64,000 bases of DNA from Tetradesmus obliquus (GCA_030272155.1 CP126192.1:2638501-2702500), one strand, 5' to 3'. Numbered from the stretch's first letter, positions 1-12,474 are shown. A program made the numbers and translations. The notes: generated by a model not told the origin, from the sequence alone.

Positions 1-3000
1 CCCCGCCTCCTGGGCCTCTGCTGCTGCCTGCTGCTGCTGCTGCTGCACCTGGCAGGCCTGCTGCTACTGCCTCCTGGTGCTCTGCGCTGCTGTCATGCCA
101 TGTAACTGAGACCTTGGTGCCTGCGTGCACCTCAGGCTTGCTCTGCGCCCTGGCTGCTGCGCCAGTGGCCTCCGTGTCAATGGCTGCAGCAGCGGCACGA
201 GACAAAGACATACAGACAACAGCATCCATCAGCACAAATGGCTGGCAAGTGGCTTGCCAGTGTAAGCGCGGCACATAGCAGACAAGTGCCAGCTGATGCT
301 ACGGGTGCAGCGGCAACCCTGTAGTGCAACATGATGTGTGCGCAATGCATAGCGATGGTGTCAGCTCGACGCTATGGGGTTGCACACCACTACAACCACT
401 CTCAGGCGACACCAGCGCACACTGTACAACTGTGCTCGCATCACTGCCACGTGCAATGCCGCGGCCCTTGCTCACTCTGCACGCGCTGCCGGATGGCGAT
501 CTCGTTGTGCACCCAGCCGTTGTAGCTCAGGAAGTCGGGCGGGGTCAGGCCCATGCAGGCGGCCAGCTGCGCAGTGAGCGGCGCCATGGCTGCATCAAAC
601 GCATCATGCATGGCGCGCGCCCTCTGCGGACCAAAAAAGGAAGACAAGCAAAGGAAGGATGATGGCGTAAATGCTGAAAAGGAGCAGTGGTGAGAGGCGC
701 AACGGCTGCAGGGTCGACTCCAGCATGCGGACCCTCTGTGGACAACAGACCAGAAAGTGGTGCAGCAGACTCGGGAGTAAGTGTGGCAAAAGACGCAGCA
801 GTGTGACAGCCTGATAGGCAGCAGCGGCTACCCAAGCCTGAGGCATGTTGAATGTGCCAGCCGTAACATCGCAACAAGGGGCGGAGGCCAGAGGGATCCA
901 GTGAGACATACACTACTGCTGCCAAGATGCATCCGGCATTTCCTGCTGCTATTCAAGCTACCCAGCGCCTGCATGGGGCTATAACTGCCGGGCATGGCAA
1001 GAACAAAACAGTATCCATCACTTATTGATCTGCACAGGTTGCATGCATATGTACATATGCCTGGCCGCGCACCTTCTGGCGCTCTTTCCTGTCCTCCATG
1101 TTGCCAGTGATCGTGCCGTCTTCGTCCAGCACCATATCAATCTCGCTGCCGCAGATGTCGCAGGTCAGCTGCTTGCTGCGGCTGCCGGGCGGCGGCATGA
1201 GCTTGAACACGTCCATGCTGTCGAATGTCCTGCCGCAGTTCACGGTGGGGCATTTGTACTTTTGCACCGCGTTGTTGCCACGCATCTGCTTCTGCAGGAT
1301 GAAAGGGTGAACAAAGAGAGGAGAAAGAGTCAGGGGACAAGCGGTTGCTTGGCAAGCAGCTGATGCACGCACCGCCATGTCCAGCAACGCACTAACTTTT
1401 GAAGGGACCGTCCAGATGCACAGCAGTCAGGGCACTCATGCAGCTGTTACCAGCCAGAGTACAGCCAGACGCTGCATGTGTCCTGCAAGCAGCGCCGCAG
1501 TCTACACACACCATGCAGCACTCGCTGGCAGCAGCAGGGTGCAGCGCACAGTCCAAGCACCAACCAGCAGCTTGATGCTGCATGTGCCCTGCAAGCAGGG
1601 CTGAGGCCTGCACAGCCCACACAGCCCTGTCTGGTGCACCACATGGGTACAAAGAAGTGCAGCGCACAGGCAACTGCGTGCAACTGTCTGTGAGCAGCCC
1701 CACGCGCCTGCCAGTTCTTCTTCATCATGGCCAGCCGCCAGCGCACGCTGTCCAGCATGCGTGGGTAGTCCAGCGCGCAGTAGCTGATGATGCGCCCCGC
1801 CACGATGCCCTCGTCTTCTTCCTCAGCATCTGCAGCCAATTGGAGTTGAACCAGGATTTCGAGCATGTTTTAAATCACCCATGCCTAGAGCATGGTGCAA
1901 CCAAGACAGACAATAACAGACCCCGCTTTGGGAGGATTCACAGCACTTCATGCCCACCTGCAACGTTTGTGCCTTCCTGCCCCGGCGCCGGCCGCAGCCC
2001 CGCTTGCACCATGAGCTCGCGCTCTCGCTTGCGTGCGCGCTTGCCCTCCTTCTTGTGCTCTCGCTGCACCAGCTGCTCCTGCAGGACCACATGACAATAT
2101 GCAGGGCCAGCATACAATATCATGGTCAGCGTGACAGCGGCAAAGATGCACCAAGCCCGCTGGTGCTGCACCAGCTGCTCCTGCAGAAACAGGACCGGCA
2201 AACAAGCAGGGCAAGCATGCAAAAACATGGTCAGCGTGAGAGCAGCAAAGATGCAACCAAGTCCGCTGATGCCGCACCAGCTGCTCCTGCAAGCAACAGC
2301 ATGCAGGCAGGCAATCAGCACGTAATCAGCATACAACAACATGGTCAGCAGAAGAGCGGCTCAAAAGTTACCTCGGCACATTGATACAAACTGCCATGCT
2401 CTCAAGCCCTTGTTTAACCCAAACGCTACCAAATCCACATTGGAGGCACGAGTATCACAGCAATGCTGGCTTGCTTGTTCGCATCATCGACGGAAGCAGG
2501 CTTCATGCTGTGGCATGCCCCATCCTGCAAGCACCCCTGGCATGCCACTACCTCCCAGCCCTGGCTGCTGTTGCTGCTGCTTGGTGCCCCTTGGCAACCC
2601 AACACCCAACCTGCTCACATGGCACGCAGCAAGCTGCTGCTGCTGTGGCTTTGCCGCTGCTGCCGCATCAGCTGCTGTGGTGTTGCCAGCCAGCGCACCT
2701 GCTCAAAGTAGCGCATGGCCTTGCGCACCATCTTGGGCGGCAGGTTGAGGTCGCGTGCCAGCACATCTTCCTCCACCCACTGCTTCTCAGCCAGTGCAGT
2801 CAGCAGCACAATGGCCAGCCCGCTGGTGTCTTGCTGCAGAGACAGAGATGTACAGAAAGCAGGCGGGAAGTGCATGTGTGTAGGTGGGGTGGGGTGGGGT
2901 GGGGGGGGGGGGGGGGGGGAGCAGGACAGCACAGAAGGAAGAGACGGCCATTGGGTCTGAGCACTGCTGTCAACGGCACCTCATGTCCGCTGTTGCATCC

Positions 3001-3321
3001 TCCTCCGACAACAAACAAGGCCCGCTGCAGCAAACGGCCGCAGCTGCCAGCATGGAGTGTATGTAGCTGCAGCACAGCTGGCACCAGCTGTTCCTGCAAG
3101 CTTACCAAGCTAATTACCTGTGCTTTGCGCTTGGCCTCCCGCGCCAGCTGGCTGGCCTTTTTCTCCTCAAACATGGCCATCTCAGCTTCAGCAGGGTTCT
3201 CCGGCTTTTTAGGCTCTGCTGCATCCACCCACCAAGCAGGAGGGCACTGGCCACTGTAGAACATGTGGCCTAGCATAATAACTAGCTTCTTGTAGGCCGC
3301 TGGCACTGTGATGGCACTCAT
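1..3321 (-). CDS. Transcription initiation factor TFIIE subunit alpha, 3' end beyond window
   Basis: Large subunit of general factor TFIIE, which recruits and stimulates TFIIH in the RNA polymerase II pre-initiation complex. Exons on the minus strand, all in phase: 3321-3118, 2833-2699, 2078-1958, 1829-1708, 1291-1073, 623-476 and 183 to beyond base 1; about 377 residues are visible. Exons 1-3 give the N-terminal winged helix (AYKKLVIMLGHMFYSG, then EEDVLARDLNLPPKMVRKAM, then EQLVQREHKKE). Exon 4 holds the conserved SYCALDYPRMLDSVRWRL stretch. Exon 5 holds the C4 zinc ribbon (KYKCPTVNC and CDICGSEIDM). Its first pair is CX4C, where human and plant proteins have CX2C. Exon 6 matches the helix after the ribbon, and exon 7 the acidic Ala-rich tail. 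Intron 4 only works as a GC-AG intron (CAG/GCGCGT). Introns 2 and 4 contain internal duplications. Start chosen at 3321, which gives MSAITVPAAYKKLV. It is divergent from the next gene over 467 bp. Identification is very secure. Confidence 0.95.
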
Positions 3322-3788
3322 GGCGCTGCTGCTGCTCTTGCAAGGCCCCTGAAGCCACTCCTGCAAGCCACGTGCTGCTGCAAGATGGGTTTGACACCCG
3401 CGGTCTCTCAACGCTTGTGCAGCCTCAAGGTAGCATGCTGTTCAATAGCGCTGCTGGTGCAGGACAGCAGCAGATCTGCCTGCAGCACCAGCTTACGCCA
3501 TGCAGGTGCTTGTTCGTGCACACCAAGACCAGGATGAGTGAATTGGTAGGGAGCAACAGCCTTGGGTTCACGCAACCTCGTGTCCCAGCTATGAATCATC
3601 AAGTGCAATGACAGCAATAAATGCTGCGCCGGAGCCTGCGGGAAGGAACAGAAACATGCTGATGTACAGGGTCTGGGCAATACCACCAAAATGACATGTC
3701 CCTTCCCTTTTCACAGGCCAGCACCGGGTCGATCCCATTTGGTAGGATCACAGAGTGCGTACATATCAATGAGAATGCGTGCAAAGCT
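3322..3788. promoter_or_regulatory. Divergent intergenic region between TFIIE alpha and BRAP2
   Basis: The 467 bp separate two start codons pointing away from each other, so both promoters must lie here or in unrecognised 5' exons. I see no convincing TATA box. An in-frame ATG at 3696 upstream of the chosen BRAP2 start could extend that protein by 31 residues. Confidence 0.5.
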
Positions 3789-6338
3789 ATGTTTCACATC
3801 GTGATCGAGCCTATCAAGCGCCAAATGAGCGAGTTACTGCCTTCCGAGGACGACAATGATTACACAGAGGTCTTTCGAGAGTCTTTGGATACAGAATGTG
3901 TGGAGTTCTCTGTTGGCAACCCCCGGGTAGAGCACATAACTGGCATAGTGCACCTGTACAAGCGCAACAGCACACCGTACGGCTCTGCTGCTGTGGCTCA
4001 GGCTGCCAGTACAACGCCACAAAGCAGTGCCCAGGTGCGTGCGTGCCTGGCTGGCAGCCAGCGAAGGCAGTAGCTGCTGAGGTGGTAGTGTTGTGCTGCT
4101 GCATGGACATTGGACCACTGGGTACTTGTGCAGCAACACTAGCATGCATGCCTGTATGCACTGCTCCATTCCAGCTACAACCCCTCTGCTGCATCCAGCA
4201 ATTGTTGCAGCAACAGCCCTGCGATTGCCTCTCTTTAGCCAGCCTCTGTCTCGCACAGGCCGCTGCTGCTGCCGACAGCTTTGATGGCAGCACCACAGTG
4301 TGCTGCCTGGCCATCCCAGCAGACATGTCTGTGGCGCACTTCTGCTCATTCATTGGTGCCTACTTGAGCGAGGTTAGGGCCATCCAGGTGAGCAGATTTA
4401 AAGATACATCCCTCCCAACTCCCTCCCCGCGCCTGAACCCTAGGTACTCAGCACTTATCCGTCTACCAAGCCATTACACAAAGCAGACTGCATGCCTGCC
4501 GCAAAGCTGCGAACATCCTAGTAGTGCAAGCCTGCTGCTGCTGCTTTCCTGCAACCACAAGTATATTGTTATGTATACCTCCGCAGGTGCTGCGCCGCGA
4601 GGGCGTGCAGCCCAGCGTGTGCATGGTGCTGCTGAGCTTTGCGGGGCAGCAGCAGGCGGACAGCTTCCACGCGGACTTCCACGGGCAGCCCTTCTCAAGC
4701 CTGGAGCCAGACATACTGTGCAGGTGCGTGCTGCGCATTAGCTGCATTGCTGCCCGCTGCTGCTGCTGCTGCTCCAATGATTGTTGCTGGAGCCAGACAT
4801 CCTTTGCAGGTGCGCGGCTGCAACCAGCTGGCATGTATGACAGCTGAGCCAGCTGTATATAGTGACAGCAACGCATTAACACTTGCGGTGTGTGCGTATG
4901 TGGTGTGTCAGCCTGAGCAGCTGCATTGTCGCACGTCTGCGGCACTACTGCGTGTTGTCTGTGTATCCTTGCAGCCACCGTGCATGTCGGCCTGTTTCAT
5001 CATCCTGCATCCTGCCGGCGTGTGTGTATGCTTGCAGGCTGGTGTTTGTGCGCAGCGTGGAGGTGCTGTCAGCCAGGGGCAGGCCCACCCTCACTCTGCC
5101 AGCAGCAGCAAACAACGCAGCAAACACCGCAGCCAGCAGCACAGCAGCAGCAACGTCCTCAGCTGCAGCGACCGCTGCTGGAGCATCAGCAGCAGCAGCA
5201 GGCAGCAGTGCAGCTAGTGCCAAGGTGGCAGCGGCAGCTGGTGCCGCTGACGCAGGTGGCAAGGCAGGCAATGGCAGCAGCAGCAGCAAGGCCAGTCAAT
5301 CGCCTAAGCATAGTGAAAGGGACAAACCAGCAGAGGTCAAGGCAGCAGCGGCAGCAACAGATGTTGCAGCAGCAGAAGCCAACAGCAGCAGCAGTGCTTC
5401 CGAGAATGCTGCAACAAGCAGCAGCAGCAGCACCGCAGCAGGCAAAGGCAGCAGTGGTGAAATTTCAGCAGCACCTGAAGCACCAGCAGCGCCAGGCACA
5501 GACGGGCAGACCTACGCATCTGTTGCATCCGGCGGCGCAGCAGCGCTCAGCCCACCTTCCGGCCCTGTAGCCCCTGCTGCTGCTGCTGCGGGTGGCAGTG
5601 GTGCTGCTGTTGCTGTCGCGTCGTCTGCCGCGCCGTGTGTGCTGTGGCTGGAGGCCCCCCAGGGCACCACTGAGCTGCCCACCTGCCCGGTGTGCCTGGA
5701 GCGGCTGGACGAGCACATCAGCGGCATCGTGACCACGGTAGGGGGATAGCTCTATCAGGTTCAAGTATGCTTGAGCTCATATCAGCTGCCATGTGCTGGC
5801 TGGGCCAGCTTATTGCCTGGAGGCACCAGCCCCTGCTGGACAAGCACAGGAGCTGTGAAAACTCACGATCAGTTTGCTTTGACGTGCGGCAGCCAACTTC
5901 ACAGAAGAGTGGTGAGAGGTAAAGCTCTGGTGCTTACATTACACTGATTACACTGATTGCAATGAACAGCGCCTAGCTGGCCGCCCTGCTGTGTGCAGGT
6001 GTGCAACCACCGCTTCCACGGGGAGTGCCTCAAGCGCTGGGGCGACACCTCCTGCCCCGTGTGCCGCTACTGCATGTACAGCGCCAGCACCAGCACCAGC
6101 CGCTGCAGCACCTGCGGCACCAACGCCAACCTGTGGATCTGCCTCATCTGCGGCCACGTGGGCTGCGGCAGGTGTGCGGCTTTCGCTTCAAGATGCCACG
6201 CTTGCAGTAGTGGCCGCCATTCGTGTTTCTGCTCGCTGCCGTTGCGCCAGACAGCAGGTCTACTGCACATGCAAGTGATGGGATGCAGGTGCTAGTGTCG
6301 ATTGCATGCACTGTCTGGAGGTTATATAACTGCTGCTG

Positions 6339-6373
<35 letters not shown>

Positions 6374-8047
6374 TACAAGCAGGGCCACGCCAGCGACCAC
6401 TGGAAGCAGTCGGCGCACTGCTACGCGCTGGAGCTGGAGACGCAGCGCGTGTGGGACTACGCAGGTGCGCGGCTGCATGCAGCAGCAGCAGCAGCAGCAG
6501 CAGCAGCGTTTGTCAAGCTGTGTGGGATCCTCCTGAGTGGCAGCAGCAGCAGCAGCAGCAGCACTCGCTGAAAGGGAACCATACAGTGGCCATGGCTATG
6601 CTGGGGCACCCCTGACCTCATGTCCCGCTGCTGCTGCTGCTGCTGCCGGCAGGTGACGGCTACGTGCACCGGCTCATCCAGTCAAAGACTGACGGCAAGC
6701 TGGTGGAAGTACCTTCACCAGCCCCTGCATGCAGCCACAGCAGCCCTGGACACCACAGCCACCACCAGCAGCAGCACAGCAGGCACCGCCACAGCAGTGC
6801 GGCACGCGCCATGGATCGCGCCGGCAGCGGGTGCTCCGGCGCAGCAGCAGGCAGCGGCAGCGGCGGCGGCGCTGAGCAGGGTAGCGGCTGCGGCAGCAGC
6901 AGCTGCCCGGTGTGTGTGGATGAGCAGGCGCAGATGAAGGAGGCGCTGGTCAGCAGCAAGCTGGATGCTATAACGCTAGAATACAATTACCTGCTGACGA
7001 CGCAGCTGGACAGCCAGCGGCAGTACTTTGAGGGCTTGCTGAGTCAGCAGGAGGCGGCTGCGCGGCAGCAGCTGGCATCGGTGCAGCAGAAAGCGGAGGC
7101 TGAGGCGGTGCAGCGTGCGGCGGCGCTGGCGACGGCCAAGGAGGCAGAGCGGCGGCGGCAGCAGATGGAGCGCAAGCTGGTGCGATGAGCATCCCATTCA
7201 CCTGCGATGTGGTTGCTGCGATGAGTCAGCTGGGTACTCAGCTAGCGGAGCCTGGCAGTGACAGCGCACTTAGACAGCTCTGCATGCTAAGCGATTGTGT
7301 TGCTGCTTGCGGGGTGCAGTACAATCCACACTGCTGCCTTACATGCCTACTGCTGCCAGCCAGCGCCCCGCTCAGCCTCTCCGCTGCGCTTCCTGCAACC
7401 TGTTGCGTTGTGCAGAGCGAGCTGTCGTCTGCTGCCGCCAAAGCTCGTCACTGCTACCATGCTCTAGCTACAGCTTGTATTTCCCGTATCCTTTCCGCTG
7501 TGCTTTGTGCAACAAACCTGTTGCTGCGATCGCAGAGCGAGCTGTCGTCGGCTGCCGCCAAGGCCGCAGAGGAGCGGGAGTTCCTGCGCAGCCTGAACGA
7601 GACGCTGCTGGCCAACCAGAAGGAGTTTGGCGCCAAGCTCACCGCAGCGCAGGCGGCAGCAGCGGACAAGGACGCGCAGCTGCAGGACCTGCAGGAGCAG
7701 GTGCGGCAGCGCTGGCGTGGTCAGGCGGTGTTGAGTTTTTTGGTGCAGCGTTGGAGAGGCGCATGGCATTGTTGCAGTTGCCACAGGAATAATGGTGTGA
7801 CACTTCTTAATAAGGAGAATAGCTGGGATTGTACCTCACGGCAACCAATACTGCTGCTGAAGATGTTGTGTTGCATGGCCGTCGCCACTGCCCTTTGCCG
7901 TTGCAGGTGCGCGACCTCATGGTGTTCATCGAGGCGCAGAAGACGATCCAGTCGGCGGGCGGCGAGCTTCAGGATGCCACGCTGCTGCCGATGCCCGCAA
8001 AGGAGGCCAGCAGCAGCAGTGGGCGGCGGCGCAGCAGCAGAAAGTAG
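3789..8047 (+). CDS. BRAP2-type RING and UBP zinc-finger E3 ubiquitin ligase
   Basis: Homologue of animal BRAP/IMP and plant BRIZ proteins, cytoplasmic ubiquitin ligases. Nine exons in phase: 3789-4034, 4259-4387, 4587-4723, 5038-5737, 5999-6171, 6373-6464, 6653-7179, 7536-7700, 7907-8047; 769 residues. The N-terminal BRAP2 (RRM-like) domain starts at SVGNPRVEHITGIVHLYK and runs through LVFVRSVEVL. A linker of about 150 Ala/Ser-rich residues follows. The C3H2C3 RING spans exons 4-5 (CPVCLERLDEHISG, CNHRFHGECLKRW, CPVC). The ZnF-UBP spans exons 5-7 (CSTCGTNANLWICLICGHVG, then CGRYKQGH, then RVWDYAGDGYVHRL). A coiled coil follows (LDAITLEYNYLLTTQLDSQR) and a basic Ser/Arg tail ends the protein. 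Start 3789 (MFHIVIEP) resembles plant starts; 3696 is the alternative. Introns 5 and 6 carry CTG runs before the acceptor. Intron 7 holds a decoy copy of the exon 8 acceptor. Confidence 0.93.
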
Positions 8048-9173
8048 CTTTTGATTCTTGCAGTTGCAGTTGCGCCCTCCAAGCAGCAAGGGCAAGAGCT
8101 GCAGCTTCAGCGGCAAGGATTTATGTCTTGGGCAACAACACCGCCAGCCACAAAAAACACTGGCTGGGTGAAGGTGACGTTGGGAGGTGGTGTGCGAGGC
8201 TGGCAGGGGCTTGCAGTGCTCCTGCTGCACCATCACCTGCTGCAGTTCGCCGTGCAGATATGTACAAGAGCATAGGAGTGCTGCCGCTTACGAGGGCGGC
8301 GCACCCTGGACAATCAGTGTGTTGATTGTGTACACGGTGCCAGTTTGGTGGCGTCCTGTGCAGGTGCATAGCTGCACTGCATGTACAGGCTGCTGAAAGG
8401 CACAGCCTGGTCGTGTTCGATGTTGTATTGTACGCCCGTGACTGGGGCCTCAACAGCAGCTTGGCATTGTCCTTGACATGGGCACACTGTGGGCACACTC
8501 TTGGCAAGATTGCAGCAGCTCTTTGCCAGCTGGCAGCTGCAGCTGCTGAACAAGCAGTTGCCTCTGGGGACTTGGCAGATGCTAGCCAGAGTTTTGGGGG
8601 CTGACTCTGGCACGGGGACTACAGGCTGCTGTACAACGCCAACATTACACAGTGTACATTGTTCTGCATGCCAGTGCTGTTTGGCACTGGGTTTACACCC
8701 AGGCGAGTGCAATCAGGGCGATTGCCACTGGCAAGCCTGGCATGCGTATCATACGCGGCGTACTGCCAGTGGCAGTGCCTGCACAGGCATACCTACATCA
8801 TGTAGTGACGCGTGCGCATGTGCGCGCTGTAACCAACGAACCCATGGGTACCAATTTGGTTGAGCACACAGCACATGCTCCCATCGTCCGGGCCCATTGT
8901 CAAGCCGATGAGCCGCTGTGAGCTGCAGCCCACCGGGGCAACCTCAAATTCAACCAGGCTACCAAAAACAGGCCAATGCTGCCGTGGCTAACATGCCATC
9001 ATAGCATGTTACATGATGTAGTACACAACCATCATGGCCAGGATGATTATCAACAGCAATCTCCAAGCACCTGCTCGTGGCGTAACCTTGAGGCAAGCAG
9101 ATCCTACTAGGATCCTACTAGGATCCTACTAGGACTTTTAGTAAAAGTGCCACGTGAAAACAATTGTGCCACG
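8048..9173. other. Convergent intergenic region, 3' ends of BRAP2 and TRF4-like genes
   Basis: Tail-to-tail spacer of 1.1 kb with no ORF that resembles a protein. TGTAA, the usual chlorophyte polyadenylation signal, occurs on the plus strand near 8829, and on the minus strand as ttaca near 9009, about 165 nt past the TRF4-like stop. A 12-bp unit containing GGATCCTACTA is repeated three times at about 9100-9136. Confidence 0.5.
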
Positions 9174-12100
9174 TCAGCGCCGTTGCCAGCGCTCACGCTT
9201 GCGCGACCCACCCATGCCGCCGCTGCCTGCTGCTGCCCCATTACCCCTCTCTGCACCACTGCTCCACTGCCACTGGCCGCCGCCCGCAGCCGCACTGCCC
9301 CCTGCGTACTGCTGTGGCTGCCAAGCTAAATCAGCCTCCCAGCCCCCTCCTGCTGCTGCTGCTGGAGGTGCATCATCAGCAGCAGTGCCTGGTCTTTGCA
9401 TTGCCTCCTGGCAATCCAGCAGCAGCTCAAGCAGCCCCCATTGACTGCCTCTGTTGCTGCCGCCGCTGCGCTGCTGCCGTATGCTCGCCTTGTAAGTCGG
9501 CGATCGGTTGCTTGCATCAAGGTAATCGTCATCATCACTATACTCATCACCGTCCTCGCCCCAGCGTCTTCTCACCCGTACCTGCTGCTGCTGCTGCTGA
9601 GGCTGCTGCTGCTGCTGCTGCTGCGCCTGTTCCAGCGCCTGCTGCAGCCTGCCATGCAGCTTGCCAAACAGCTCCTCCACGTCAGCGTAGCGGTGCGAGC
9701 CGCCAGCAACCTCGCGCCCTGCAAACCGCAGGAAGTCCATAGTTGAGCAGACAGCAGCATGGCCACATGCAGTGCTGCTGGCATTGTATTTTTTGGCACA
9801 GCTCGCTGGCGTCTGCTGTGCGACCCACATCATGGAACGCAACCTGCTTGCAGCGTCCAGGTTGTGATGTCATCAATGACACACGTCAACAGCACCTTTA
9901 GAACGCCCCTGCCCAACCGCGTACCATGTTGATTACACGCACTGCACCCAGCCCTCACCCGTGAGGGGGTCCTCCAGCGACAGGATGCCCTTGCGGCCAA
10001 AGTCCCCGCCCAGGCTGGCCTTGCTGACAAAGCCGCCGCGCTTGACCGCCACCGCCTGGCGCGCCCAGTCAAAGTCAACGCCGTAGCGCTGCAGGAAGGA
10101 CAGCAGCATGGACCCCAGGTGGTCCACCTGGCCGCCTGCACCTGACATGGCCTGCGGCACGGCATTTGAAACAAGTTTAGGTTTTTTGAAAACAGATAGA
10201 GTGATGTGAGGCCTCACCAAAGTCATCATGTGCCCCGCAAACCATTGCACAGATAGGGCCTGCCTGTGATGCAACAGGCACAAAGCCAACAAGCACAGAC
10301 TGATGTGCGGCTGTGTTGCAGCTGCAGCGACTGCATCTGTCAAGGCAGCCCTGCCCTGGCATGCCCTGACCATATGGCGCGCCAGCACCATGTTGACTAG
10401 AAGAAGGTCATCACAAGCACTTGTTACAACTGTTATGTAGCTTACTGTATGCTCACACGCTCACCATGAGGTGTGCCAGCACCATGTTGACCAGGCTCCA
10501 GCTGCCCAGGCCGCCCATGTACACCTCAGACAGGCCACGCTGCTTCAGCACGCACTTGAGCAGCAGCGTCAGCGGCCGCACCGCGGTGAAGTCTTGCTGC
10601 TGCAAATACAGATACAGGGAGCAGGCAGTGCGCACAAGAGCATGACAGTAGCGCAGAGGTGACAAGGTGAGCATAGCAACGTGTCAGTTAGCTGGTAGGG
10701 AAAGCTTTTACGCACTGCGGCTGAGCAGCACTGCTGCAGGGCTGCTGCGCGGCAAACCCACATCACCATAGTATTGCCTTGCTGGCATACACCACAGCAC
10801 AGCACAGCAACAAAGCAAGCCACAGCCAGTACCAGCTGCGGTGAGCGCTGCAGTCCTGCAACCCTGCCAAATATCTCTGCTACCAACACCATCCCAAGCG
10901 GCAACATGGCAAGCACACTGCGGCTCGGATCACAGAATGGCAGGCGAGCTGCTACCAACACAAAGCGATGCAGCTGCTACACCGGTTGACCCGTCACTCA
11001 AAGGACTGAAGGAAGCGTGCTGCCTTGATGCCCCCGTCATCATTCAGCGACACAGCTTGAAAGCTTTAGCCTGCCCTCCAGCTGCAGCTTCAGCACCAGC
11101 TGGCACGCACCAGCAAACAACGCAACAAGCAAACCACAACATGTACCAGCTGCGCTGGCGTTGCGCTGCAGTAAACATTGTCTGCTGCCTAGGCCATTTG
11201 GCTACCAACACCATACAAAAGCAAGAACAATACTGGGCAAGTCAACTCACGAAGGACTGCAGGAAGTGTGCCGCCTTGATGCCCCCGTCATCATTCAGCG
11301 ACACGTCCAGCTCCAGCCCGCCCTGCAGCTGCAGCTTCAGCACAGGCACGCGCGCACGCGCGATCAACCTGCTGCTGGCCACGCCCAGCTCATGCTTGGC
11401 AGGGCCCCAGCGGCAGCTGCGCTCCAGCCGGCGCAGGCACGCCACCACCAGGCGCTTGCTGGCATCGTCAAAGCCGCCCGTGACTGGCTCGGGCGCAGCC
11501 AGGCCTGCAAAGGAATGTCGCGGTGGGTTCCAGGTGCCAAAGCAGCAGGCAGCCAGGGCTTTTAAGATGAGACAGATGCGGGGACACCGGGTGCTGAGAC
11601 ATGATGTGACTGCACATGACCTGCTGCCTTGCTGGCTGCTGAGCTGCTACCCCTGAATCATATGCTGCATAGCTGATGCAGCAGGGCAGCAACAAGGGCA
11701 CCTGGTTGCATGTCAATCACAGCGGCCTGCAGCCAACCCCTTACCTGTCAGCACCACGTCCAGGTCTGAGCTGTGCAGCGACAGCCCTGCGGCCCCGCTG
11801 CCAAACAGCGCCACCTGCATCGCCCGCGCATGCTCAGGCAGCGACTGCGCTGCCGCGCGGGTGAACGCTGCCAGGCAGGCATCCCTGTGCTGCTGCTCCT
11901 GTGCATCAGGCACCACTCGCTCTACAAAGGCTGCTATGTGGTCCTGCAAGCTATCTAGCCAGGCTGCAGCAGCAGGGTTGGGGTTGTTTGAGGAGGGTAG
12001 CTGCTTGCCAGCAGCACGTTGCTGGTGCGGCTGCTGCTGCTGCGGCTGCTGCTGGTGCCGCTGTGGCGGAGGCGGCTGCTGTCGCTGCAGCTGCTGCTGG

Positions 12101-12474
12101 TGCTGCCGAGCCAGCTGCTGTTGCTGCTGCTGAAGTAGCTGCCGCTGTGCCTGCTGTAGTAAGCCGTCGGCGCGCATGCGCTTTGTTGGCCGCTGAGTAG
12201 ACGCTGAGCTGCGCTGTACGTATTGGGGTGGTTGTTGCTGCTGGCTGTAGCCGTTCTGCAGTCGCGGTTGCTGTGGGTAGACAGGCTGCTGCAGGCTGGC
12301 CCCGCTGAACTGCTGTTGCCGCTGGCCAGGCATGGCCTGCTGCAGCTGCTGCTGCACCTGAGGTGCATACTGGTACGGTTGCTGGTTATACTGCTGGCTG
12401 TATTGCTGGCCCTGGTAGTATCCCTGCTGCTGGCCACACTGCTGCTGCTGCCAAGGTTGCTGATAACCTGCCAT
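9174..12474 (-). CDS. TRF4/PAPD5-type non-canonical poly(A) polymerase with Gln-rich N-terminus
   Basis: Nucleotidyltransferase of the TRF4/5 (PAPD5/7) class. In other organisms these add short A tails to nuclear RNAs for exosome decay, as part of TRAMP. Exons: 12474-11745, 11504-11251, 10599-10465, 10151-9959, 9718-9174; 618 residues, all in phase. Residues 1 to about 200 are Gln/Tyr-rich, a prion-like composition. The catalytic core follows: ALFGSGAAGLSLHSSDLDVV (GS and DxD) at the end of exon 1, and the third acidic residue in LELDVSLNDD of exon 2. Exon 3 carries the PAP-associated signature LKQRGLSEVYMGGLGSWSL. Exon 4 has GSMLLSFLQRYGVDFDW and LSLEDPLTG. Exon 5 has VAGGSHRYADVEELF, then a Gln run, an acidic patch and a Gly/Arg-rich basic tail. 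Intron 2 contains a diverged tandem copy of the exon 2 3' end. It is divergent from MED7, consistent with co-expression of RNA polymerase II and RNA-processing factors. Confidence 0.92.

Noticed and set aside
5090-5570. Several overlapping long ORFs of Gln, Ala or Ser repeats on both strands
   Set aside because: They are frame-shifted shadows of the CAG-rich linker in BRAP2 exon 4. Only the frame joining the RING and the N-terminal domain is coding.
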